Shown in pieces: positions 44,001 to 50,906 of a stretch of DNA of 51,022 nucleotides; the stretch's first letter is position 1, and every line of letters begins with the position of its first letter. The stretch is from NCBI GenBank assembly GCA_015057365.1, contig SVEN01000017.1:1-51022 (forward strand), given 5' to 3'. Under the pieces are notes generated by a model. That model saw nothing but the letters and a program-made list of their open reading frames with translations. It did not search any database and was not told the DNA's origin. Both the position numbers and the translations under genes were made by a program. This DNA is from Lachnospiraceae bacterium. GTDB lineage: Bacteria; Bacillota; Clostridia; Lachnospirales; Lachnospiraceae.

Positions 44001-44550
44001 CTATGATTTGTACTGCAAGCTGTTAAATGATGCCGTTAAGGAATTAAAGGGGGATACCGCGGTCGAAGAAGAATTTGAGACTACGGTAGATTTGGAGGCG
44101 GATGCGTATATTCCGGAAAGCTACATCCGGAATGAGGTGCAGAAGCTGGATATGTATAAACGGATTGCGTTGATACAGTCGGAAGAGGAACTGGCGGAAC
44201 TGCAGGATGAGCTGATTGACCGGTTCGGTGATATTCCGCAAAGCGTGAACCGGCTGCTTGAGATTGCATTGCTTCGGAATCTGGCCCATGAGGTCTATGT
44301 GACACAGCTTATCTGGCATGGTCCGAAGGCGCGGTTGGTGTTGTATCCGAAGGCGAATATTATTGTTCAGCGGATTCCGAATGTAATTCAAAAGTTTAAC
44401 GGACGTTTGAAGTTTTCTGCGGAGGGAACACCGGAGTTTTTCTACGAGCTTGCGGTACTCCGGGGCAAAACAAACCTGCGGCCGGATGTGCGGGCAGTGT
44501 TAAAGGAATTGAAGGAATTGTTACAGATAATGAAGGAAGAGTTGACCTGA
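41011..44550 (+). CDS. mfd: Transcription-repair coupling factor
   Basis: A 1179-residue DNA translocase that removes RNA polymerase stalled at damage and recruits UvrA. The N-terminal UvrB-like module covers roughly the first 330 residues ([33 protein letters not shown]), the RNA-polymerase-interacting domain begins near 505 ([17 protein letters not shown]), Walker A [12 protein letters not shown] is near 652, the DEEQRFG box near 755 and the TRG motif [16 protein letters not shown] near 978. A C-terminal TRCF domain completes it. The length is typical. AGGAGG stands directly before ATG 41011. It is cotranscribed with pth and the lipoprotein gene behind it. Confidence 0.96.
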   Translation: [1179 protein letters not shown]

Positions 44551-44585
44551 GGACACGGGAACCATCGGATAAAAGGAGGAGTTTT

Positions 44586-45605
44586 ATGAAGAAAAGATTG
44601 TGGGGCGGGATGCTGATCGGGATATTGCTGCTCGGTCTGGCCGGATGCGATAAAATACCGGGGGGAGACGGAAAACCGACAGGGCCTGTGGACCGCACGG
44701 AATACATGGATAAGGCGGTAGTGACCATTGACGGAACAGAGGTAAATTACCGGGAGGCCATGTTGTATTTACAGGCTGCGAAGAGAGAATATGAAAGCGC
44801 CTACGGAGAAGAAATTTGGCAGTATGTTCTGGCGGAGGATGGCAGTACCCTCGGAGAATGGGTAAAAAACCGGACGTTTGAGCAGATGATTTATGTAAAA
44901 ATAGTATGTGCCCAGGCAAAGCGCCTCGGAATCGAACTGGATAGCGAGGAGAAAAATCGTGTAGCGGAGCGTACCGAGGAGTATATGGGCAAGGCGGAAT
45001 ACAGCACACTTGCCTTGTACGGAATTGCCAGAAAAGACGTGGAGCGTGTTTATACGGATACCGCGCTGGCCCAGAAGATTTACGACAGTGTAACATTAAA
45101 TGTGGATACGGATATCTCCGACACGGAGGCGGCACAGAAGCATATACAGAGTCTGATGCTAAAGAATTACCATGAAGACGAATTGGGAAATCGTTCCGCA
45201 CTTACGGTGCAGGAGCTGATTGCCACACTGGACCGGTTCGATGCTTTGTATGCGGAGGCGCAGACGACGAAGGACTTTTATTCCCTGGCCTATGCCAATA
45301 CCGACGATAAGCAGTATTTGGATATGATGGTGGGGGAGGGCGATTTGCCGGAGGAGTTTGCGGCAGCCTACGGATTAAGTGCCGGAGAAGCGATGCAGTT
45401 GCGTACGGACAACGGCTATTATATTTTCTATTGTGTATCGGAATATGACGAGGATGCCACCATTGCCAAGAAAGAAGAGCTGATTGCGCTCCGTCAGGAG
45501 GAGGAATTCAAGAAATTATATGAGCAGTGGAGAGGCGAGGCGGTTATCGAAACGAACGAGGCCATATGGGAGGTCATCGGTCTCGATTTGAACGGAGAAA
45601 GCTAG
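44586..45605 (+). CDS. Lipoprotein, PrsA/SurA-like peptidyl-prolyl isomerase
   Basis: A 339-residue lipoprotein with the lipobox LAGC (Cys21) after a short hydrophobic signal. The region about 45-170 is helical and matches the SurA/PrsA N-terminal chaperone type (MDKAVVTIDGTEVNYREAMLYLQ). A parvulin-like part follows (LTVQELIATLDRFDALYAEA to AMQLRTDNGYYIFYCVSEYD) but is short, and I cannot confirm all catalytic positions. It probably helps folding of exported proteins on the outer membrane face. AAAGGAGG lies before ATG 44586, 35 bases after mfd. I see no convincing terminator after it. Confidence 0.75.
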   Translation: MKKRLWGGMLIGILLLGLAGCDKIPGGDGKPTGPVDRTEYMDKAVVTIDGTEVNYREAMLYLQAAKREYESAYGEEIWQYVLAEDGSTLGEWVKNRTFEQMIYVKIVCAQAKRLGIELDSEEKNRVAERTEEYMGKAEYSTLALYGIARKDVERVYTDTALAQKIYDSVTLNVDTDISDTEAAQKHIQSLMLKNYHEDELGNRSALTVQELIATLDRFDALYAEAQTTKDFYSLAYANTDDKQYLDMMVGEGDLPEEFAAAYGLSAGEAMQLRTDNGYYIFYCVSEYDEDATIAKKEELIALRQEEEFKKLYEQWRGEAVIETNEAIWEVIGLDLNGES

Positions 45606-45732
45606 GAATACCGCGGTTTTGAATGAATCGGTACCGTTATCGAAAAATAGAAAAAACCACCTGAAAAAACAGCGAAAATATGCAAAACATGGGACCACAT
45701 TGTGAAAAATGCAAAAAAAAGACAAAAAGGCA

Positions 45733-45761
45733 TTGCAAAATGGTTCATCATGATGTATAAT
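45733..45761 (+). promoter_or_regulatory. Promoter and long leader of the sugar transporter operon
   Basis: TTGCAA (45733-45738), a 17-base spacer, TATAAT (45756-45761). The RNA start is near 45768, leaving a leader of about 128 bases with a small hairpin TATGT/ACATA (45838-45850) and a T-rich run before the AGAGGAGG. No catabolite-response element of the standard form is evident in 45606-45895. Confidence 0.65.
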
Positions 45762-45895
45762 AAAGCTGTGTCAAAAATGGGTCAGATTGTGCAAAGTGAT
45801 ACATGACGATTCTGCGACACCTTACAATCGATAATGTTATGTGTTACATATACATTATAAAATTTTTTTTTCTCATTTTAAGAGGAGGGCAATTT

Positions 45896-47254
45896 ATGAA
45901 AAAGAAGTTATTAGCAGGTCTTCTTGCTGTAGCTATGGTAGCAACCATGTTTGCTGGCTGTGGTAAGAAGGAAGAGAAGGTCATCAACGTTATGTCCTTC
46001 ACCGACGAGATTCCGAAGATGGTACAGCAGTACCTTGACATGCATCCGGAACTCGGTTACACCATGAAGGAAACCATCGTAGCAACCACCAACCAGGAGT
46101 ATCAGCCGGCTCTTGACGAAATGTTAAAGGGCGACGACGCTCCGGACATCTACGGCTTAGAGGCAGCTTTCGTATTAAAGTATACGCAGGGCGATGCAGC
46201 TGGCTTCGCAGCAACCTATGATGATCTTGGTATTGATACCACCAAGAGACTTGCAGACGCTAAGATCGCTACCTACGCTTCCGAAATCGGTACCAGACCG
46301 GCTGACGGCAAGGTAGTAGCTCTTCCGTATCAGGCAACCGGTGGATGCTTCATCTACCGTCGTTCCCTTGCAAAGGATACTTGGGGAACCGATGATCCGG
46401 CTGTAATCTCCGAGAAGATCGGTGGCGGTTCTCAGAGCTGGGATCAGTTCTGGGTAGCAGCTAAGGAATTAAAGGCTAAGGGCTATGGTATCATTTCCGG
46501 TGACGGTGATATCTGGCACGCAATCGAGAACAGCTCTGATCAGGCATGGATTGTTGATGGCAAGCTTACCATCGACCCGAAGAGAGAAGCTTTACTTGAC
46601 ATCTCCAAGATGTTAAAGGATAACGGTTGGCACAATGAGACCCAGGACTGGCAGGATGGCTGGTTTGCAGACATGAAGGGCGAGGGCCCGCAGCCGATTT
46701 TCGGTTTCTTCGGTCCGGCTTGGTTAATCAACTACACCATGGGTGACAACTGCGGTAACGATAAGGAAACTCCGGAACCGGAAGGAACTTTCGGTGACTG
46801 GGCTGTTACCAACTCCCCGGTAGGTTTCTGTTGGGGTGGTACTTATGTGGCATCCTCTAAGGGCGCTGTAGATAAGATGAGCGATGATAAGAAGGCAGTT
46901 GTTGCTGACATCATCGAGTGGATTACTCTTGATACCGACGAGAACAGCTTACAGTATCAGTGGGCTAACGGCACCTTCGGTGGTGGCGATGGCAGCACCA
47001 AGGATACCGTAGCTTCCGCAGTAGTAATGGAGAAGTCTGACGGTGCTACCGGATTCCTCGGTGGACAGAACATGTTCGAGTACTTCGTTCCGGCTGGTGA
47101 CTACGCTACCGGTAGAAATATGACTCAGTACGACGAAGCAATCAATGGTTGCTGGAGAGATGCAGTTCGTGCATACGTTGCAGGTACTGTTGATCGTGAC
47201 GGTGCTATCGCACAGTTCAAGGCAGACGTTAAGTCTAAGGTAGGTATCGAGTAA
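45896..47254 (+). CDS. Sugar ABC transporter, substrate-binding lipoprotein
   Basis: A 452-residue extracellular binding protein of the carbohydrate (family 1) type. The lipoprotein signal ends in FAGC (Cys22). The mature part has VINVMSFTDEIPKMVQQYL, the segment DEMLKGDDAPDIYGLEAAF typical of sugar-binding proteins, and many Trp and aromatic residues suited to sugar binding. ATG 45896 has AGAGGAGG seven bases upstream. Codon choice is unusually uniform (many GCT, GGT and AAG codons), suggesting very high expression. A hairpin at 47282 separates it from the permeases, as is common where more binding protein than permease is made. The sugar is not predictable. Confidence 0.92.
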   Translation: MKKKLLAGLLAVAMVATMFAGCGKKEEKVINVMSFTDEIPKMVQQYLDMHPELGYTMKETIVATTNQEYQPALDEMLKGDDAPDIYGLEAAFVLKYTQGDAAGFAATYDDLGIDTTKRLADAKIATYASEIGTRPADGKVVALPYQATGGCFIYRRSLAKDTWGTDDPAVISEKIGGGSQSWDQFWVAAKELKAKGYGIISGDGDIWHAIENSSDQAWIVDGKLTIDPKREALLDISKMLKDNGWHNETQDWQDGWFADMKGEGPQPIFGFFGPAWLINYTMGDNCGNDKETPEPEGTFGDWAVTNSPVGFCWGGTYVASSKGAVDKMSDDKKAVVADIIEWITLDTDENSLQYQWANGTFGGGDGSTKDTVASAVVMEKSDGATGFLGGQNMFEYFVPAGDYATGRNMTQYDEAINGCWRDAVRAYVAGTVDRDGAIAQFKADVKSKVGIE

Positions 47255-47281
47255 TATTTTTGAAAGATGCTTAAATAAGGA

Positions 47282-47308
47282 GGCGGACGGGTTTTCCGTC
47301 CGCCCCTT
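47282..47308 (+). terminator. Hairpin between binding protein and permease genes
   Basis: Perfect 9-bp stem GGCGGACGG/CCGTCCGCC with loop GTTTT, followed by CCTTTT. It is probably a partial terminator or RNA-stabilising end, because the permeases behind it show no clear promoter of their own. Confidence 0.7.
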
Positions 47309-47374
47309 TTCTGATTTGTAGCAAGAGAGCTGTTTGTACGGATTCTCTTGTGGATTTATGTTGGAGGTAGTGCT

Positions 47375-48439
47375 TTGAATAAGAAAAAAGGAGTTAGTTA
47401 TGCAAAGTGGGGGTATATCTTTGCTCTTCCGTTCTGCATTGCATACCTGATATTTATGATTTATCCGATTTTCAATACATTCGGAATCGGATTTACCAAT
47501 ATGACTGACAGACTTCAGATGAAGATTGCTCAGGAAGAAATGATGGGAATTGAACCGACAGAAAAGGTTGAACTCCTGAGAGATGAAGAAGGAAACTTAG
47601 CGATTTTTGATAATTATAAGTTTGTTCTTAATGATCCGAACTTCTGGAAGAGTTTAGCGAATACCTGTATTATTTGGAGTGTAAACTTTGTTCCGCAGAT
47701 TTTACTTGCACTTGTACTGGCGGTATGGTTTACCAGCACCCGTAATAAGATTCGGGGTAAGGGATTCTTTAAAGTGTTGTTCTACATGCCGAATATCATT
47801 ACAGCGGCTACCATTGCAATGCTTTTTACCAAGTTATTTGACTATAACAAAGGCCCGGTAAATGATATACTCAAAATGCTGGGAGTGATTGACGAAAATA
47901 TAAACTTTTTTGCTCAGGCAGGGCCGGCGCGTGCCATTGTTGCATTCATTCAGTTCTGGATGTGGTACGGTTATACCATGATTATTTTGATTTCCGGTAT
48001 TCTCGGCATCAGTCCGGAGCTTTTTGAAGCGGCGGATATCGACGGTGCCAACGGTTGGCAGAAGTTTCGTTTTGTTACCCTTCCGAACTTAAAGTCTATT
48101 ATGCTGTTTACTCTTGTAACCAGTATGATCGGTGGTATGACCATGTTCGATATTCCGTTCATCGTCGGTTCCCAGACCGGTTATACAGGAAATGTCCGTA
48201 CTCTGAGTGGATATATCTTTGAGATGTCCTTCCAGGGCGGTAAGTTATATAACCGTGCGTCCGCAGCAAGTATGCTGGTGTTCGCAATGATTGCGGTATT
48301 GGCAGCAATTATCTTCTTTATGCTTCGTGATAAGGATGAAATCGCTCAGCATAAGATTGAAAAGGCCAAGGAGAAGGAATTTAAGGCAGAATACAAGAAG
48401 TTTTTAGCAGAACAAAAGGCTAAGGGAGGTGTGCAGTAA
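47375..48439 (+). CDS. Sugar ABC transporter permease 1
   Basis: A 354-residue MalF/UgpA-like membrane protein with six or so helices (first one WGYIFALPFCIAYLIFMIYPIF). An extracellular loop of about 60 residues lies between the first two. The EAA loop contacting the ATPase is ELFEAADIDGANGWQKFRFVTLP. The start is a TTG at 47375, six bases after GGAGGT; the frame is open from 47348, but that position has no ribosome site. A charged helical tail (KIEKAKEKEFKAEYKKF) ends the protein. The stop overlaps the next start (TAATG). Confidence 0.9.
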   Translation: MNKKKGVSYAKWGYIFALPFCIAYLIFMIYPIFNTFGIGFTNMTDRLQMKIAQEEMMGIEPTEKVELLRDEEGNLAIFDNYKFVLNDPNFWKSLANTCIIWSVNFVPQILLALVLAVWFTSTRNKIRGKGFFKVLFYMPNIITAATIAMLFTKLFDYNKGPVNDILKMLGVIDENINFFAQAGPARAIVAFIQFWMWYGYTMIILISGILGISPELFEAADIDGANGWQKFRFVTLPNLKSIMLFTLVTSMIGGMTMFDIPFIVGSQTGYTGNVRTLSGYIFEMSFQGGKLYNRASAASMLVFAMIAVLAAIIFFMLRDKDEIAQHKIEKAKEKEFKAEYKKFLAEQKAKGGVQ

Positions 48440-49290
48440 TGGCTAAGGATAAGAATAAAGCAGGCTCTATAGTTGCACACTTTTGGATTTATGTGTTACT
48501 CATTCTCCTTACGATTTTGAGTATCCTGCCGTTCTGGATCATGTTTATGAACGGTACCCGTTCCACACCGGAGATTAACGCGAATTCTCTGGGACTGTGG
48601 CCGTCCAAGTACCTGATGAGAAACTGGGACATCATTATGTCCAAGTCCTTTAACGCTATGACCGGATTTTTCAATTCCTTGATTATATCCACGGGTGCAA
48701 CGGCTCTTTCCGTGTATTTCTCTTCCATGACGGCGTACTCTATCGTAGCCTACAGATGGAAGCTTAGAAGAGCGTTCTTTACGTTTATTATGGCAGTGCT
48801 TATGATTCCGTCCCAGATTATTTCCATCGGTTTCTATCAGATGATGTATTCTGTTGGCATGAACAACAACTTCCTGCCGCTCATTATCCCGGCGATTGCA
48901 GCGCCTTCGGTAGTGTTCTATATGAAGCAGTACATGGAGCCGGCATTGCCGTTGGAAATCGTACAGGCAGCGCGAATCGACGGTGCAGGTGAGTTCTTTA
49001 CCTTTAACCGTATCGTAATTCCGATTATGAAGCCGGCGATTGCAACTCAGGCGATTTTCGCCTTCGTGCAGAAGTGGAATGAACTCTTCATTCCGTCCGT
49101 ATTGTTGACGGATACCGAAAAGTTCACCATGCCGATGATGGTTAACTTGCTGAAGGGTGATATTTACAAGACGGAGTTCGGTTCCGTATACCTGGGCTTG
49201 TCCCTTACGGTATTACCGCTCTTTATTGTATATTTCCTGTTGTCCAAGTACATTATCGCGGGTGTTGCTCTCGGTTCTGTAAAGGGCTAA
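48439..49290 (+). CDS. Sugar ABC transporter permease 2
   Basis: A 283-residue MalG/UgpE-like permease with six membrane segments and the EAA loop EIVQAARIDGAGEFFTFNRIVIP. It pairs with permease 1, to which it is coupled by a one-base overlap of stop and start. GGGAGGTG precedes the ATG. No ATPase gene follows, so the system presumably uses a shared sugar ATPase of the MsmK/MsmX kind encoded elsewhere, as many Firmicutes sugar importers do. The operon ends at the terminator at 49312. Confidence 0.9.
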   Translation: MAKDKNKAGSIVAHFWIYVLLILLTILSILPFWIMFMNGTRSTPEINANSLGLWPSKYLMRNWDIIMSKSFNAMTGFFNSLIISTGATALSVYFSSMTAYSIVAYRWKLRRAFFTFIMAVLMIPSQIISIGFYQMMYSVGMNNNFLPLIIPAIAAPSVVFYMKQYMEPALPLEIVQAARIDGAGEFFTFNRIVIPIMKPAIATQAIFAFVQKWNELFIPSVLLTDTEKFTMPMMVNLLKGDIYKTEFGSVYLGLSLTVLPLFIVYFLLSKYIIAGVALGSVKG

Positions 49291-49311
49291 CATTTTATAA
49301 GAGCTTTAGAG

Positions 49312-49340
49312 GGGCTACGCACTTGTGCGTGGCCCTTTTT
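49312..49340 (+). terminator. Terminator of the sugar transporter operon
   Basis: Eleven-bp stem GGGCTACGCAC/GTGCGTGGCCC (one T-G pair) with loop TT, then TTTTT. Confidence 0.8.
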
Positions 49341-49369
49341 GCGTGCAGGCAAAGTGAGCATACGAGCAT

Positions 49370-49395
49370 ACTGCGAGAGCTTGCTCTCAAGCAGT
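49370..49395. repeat. Hairpin preceding the tandem repeats
   Basis: GAGAGC-TT-GCTCTC with an outer ACTGC/GCAGT stem across an AA bulge. Short words in the flanks (GAGCATAC, ATACGAGCATAC) are themselves repeated. It begins the non-coding repeat region between the transporter operon and the truncated chemoreceptor. Confidence 0.6.
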
Positions 49396-49404
49396 TGCGC
49401 AGTT

Positions 49405-49719
49405 ATGCGAACGCGCCCACGACTGAGCAGCTACGCTGCGAAGTGCGTGGGAGAGCGCAAAGCGCGTAGCCTGCACGAAAAATGATAATGCGAACGCGCC
49501 CACGACTGAGCAGCTACGCTGCGAAGTGCGTGGGAGAGCGCAAAGCGCGTAGCCTGCACGAAAAATGATAATGCGAACGCGCCCACGACTGAGCAGCTAT
49601 GCTGCGAAGTGCGTGGGAGAGCGCAAAGCGCGTAGCCTGCACGAAAAATGATAATGCGAACGCGCCCACGACCGAGCAACAATGTCGCGAGGTGGGGCAG
49701 GTGCAAAGCACCGCCTGCA
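49405..49719. repeat. 83-bp tandem repeat: three near-identical copies and one diverged copy
   Basis: Copies start at 49405, 49488, 49571 and 49654, exactly 83 bases apart. Copies 1 and 2 are identical, copy 3 differs at one base (a C to T change near 49600), and copy 4 is strongly diverged after its first 20 bases. Each unit has two hairpins: CCCACG...CGTGGG enclosing GCAGC/GCTGC (49416-49451 in copy 1), and GCGC-AAA-GCGC (49455-49465). Copy 4 keeps both shapes with other bases (CCCAC/GTGGG and GGTGC-AAA-GCACC). Because 83 is not a multiple of three, open frames here shift between copies, so the array is not coding. Confidence 0.92.
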
Positions 49720-49730
49720 CACAAGGGGAC

Positions 49731-50038
49731 GGTTTTGGTGTTCAAAATCAGGTATTGAATGGTCTAAAAAGAAATGCCTCGGAACATCCTCATTATCTAT
49801 GGGCTTCGGATGAAGTCTTTCTAATTGCTTCAGGTAAGTTTACGACGTAGTGACGCAACCGGTCCCAATGCGACCTCCTGTCTTATTGGGACGCTCGTCC
49901 GGACATCCGTGTCCGGACGTTGCTATGTTATGAAGGAAGCAATAAGAAAGTCTAACATCCTACGCAGATAGGATAATTCGGAGGTCCCGAGGCATTTCTT
50001 TTTGAATCCTCTTACAAGTTGATTTTGAACGCCAAAGC
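49731..50038. repeat. Palindromic element of about 308 bp with two inner hairpins
   Basis: The left arm (about 49731-49833) and the reverse complement of the right arm (about 49936-50038) match over some 105 bases. The best blocks are GGYTTTGGYGTTCAAAATCA (18 of 20), AAAAAGAAATGCCTCGG (17 of 17) and CTTTCTWATTGCTTC (14 of 15). The centre folds into GTCCCAAT/ATTGGGAC (49862-49892) and a perfect 10-bp stem CGTCCGGACA/TGTCCGGACG with loop TCCG (49896-49919). It has no clear gene. It may be a miniature mobile element (MITE or REP-like) or a large structured RNA. Confidence 0.8.
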
Positions 50039-50101
50039 CTGTTTCTTGAAAGAGAAAGTACCACGCATAAGTATGTAGTTTGAAAACCAAGGGAGAGAGA
50101 A

Positions 50102-50146
50102 GAAAAAAAGACCCCGTGGAGTTGTCGGAGTGTGACTTCCACGGGG
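50102..50146 (-). terminator. Terminator of the truncated chemoreceptor gene
   Basis: Stem CCCCGTGGA/TCCACGGGG with a 17-base loop. On the minus strand it is followed by TCTTTTTTTC, a strong U-tract. Confidence 0.85.
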
Positions 50147-50186
50147 CTTGATTTAGAAGAGATTAGTTTGATATATGGTGTTGGTT

Positions 50187-50906
50187 TTACTGAACAATGG
50201 AACTCAACTCGGAAATAATCGAATGAATGTGATCCAGGGAAATTGCGAACTGATCCACGGAGATTACATTTTGGTTACTGGTTTCACATACGTCCTGGGT
50301 GCTTGCATTGAGTTCTTCACTGGAAGCCGACAGAGAATTGATACCATCTGCAATGGAAGCGTTTGCAGTAATTAAGGTCTGCATCAGGGCTTCCACTTCT
50401 GTTACATGCTCTGCCAGTTCTGCAATCTTTTTGGAGATATGTGTGAACTGGGCTTCTGCTTCCAACGCATAGCTACTTTCGTCATTGGCAATCTTAACGG
50501 TATGCTCTGCCTTTTCAGTCATAACCTGTGCTTCGTTAGACAAGGCCTGTATGATATTGGTAATGTTCTCGGTTTCGGTTCTGGTCTGTTCCGCTAGGTT
50601 TCGTATTTCATCCGCAACAACCGCAAAGCCCTTTCCTGCTTCACCCGCACGTGCTGCTTCGATGGATGCATTTAATGCAAGCAGGTTTGTCTGGCTGGAA
50701 ATGCCAAGAATTACATCGGTAATGGTTTTTACCTGATTGGTTTTGGATTGAAGCTGTGCTACCGATTCTTTCATTTCGTCGTTGGCGCGAATGGAAGATT
50801 CCACATGCCGGTGTAACCGGTCCATTGCCTCTTTACCGATGGTGAGGGCGGAATCCGCATCCTTTGTAGCTTCGGCAATAGCAGAAGCTTTATTATTGTG
50901 TAGCAT
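50187..50906 (-). pseudogene. 5'-truncated methyl-accepting chemotaxis protein
   Basis: The open frame encodes 239 residues of a chemoreceptor signalling domain, with the CheA/CheW-binding tip [20 protein letters not shown] near residue 70. About 145 residues follow the tip but only about 70 precede it, whereas the two helices of the hairpin should be of similar length, so the N-terminal helix, HAMP and membrane parts are missing. An in-frame TAA lies just one codon before ATG 50906 and no ribosome binding site is seen. The sequence upstream changes to what looks like an insertion element end. A small soluble receptor is the alternative. The intact 3' end and terminator suggest a recent event. 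Confidence 0.65.

Noticed and set aside
49370..49395. GAGAGC-TT-GCTCTC as a fragment of 16S rRNA, whose V1 hairpin can look like this.
   Set aside because: No flanking 16S rRNA sequence is present; the resemblance is limited to the hairpin.
49405..49719. CRISPR array.
   Set aside because: Copies are directly joined with no unique spacers and there are no cas genes.
49431..49745. Minus-strand open frames of about 68-104 codons through the 83-bp repeats.
   Set aside because: The period is not a multiple of three, so each copy is read in a different frame; the frame is open only because the repeat lacks stops. No ribosome binding site.
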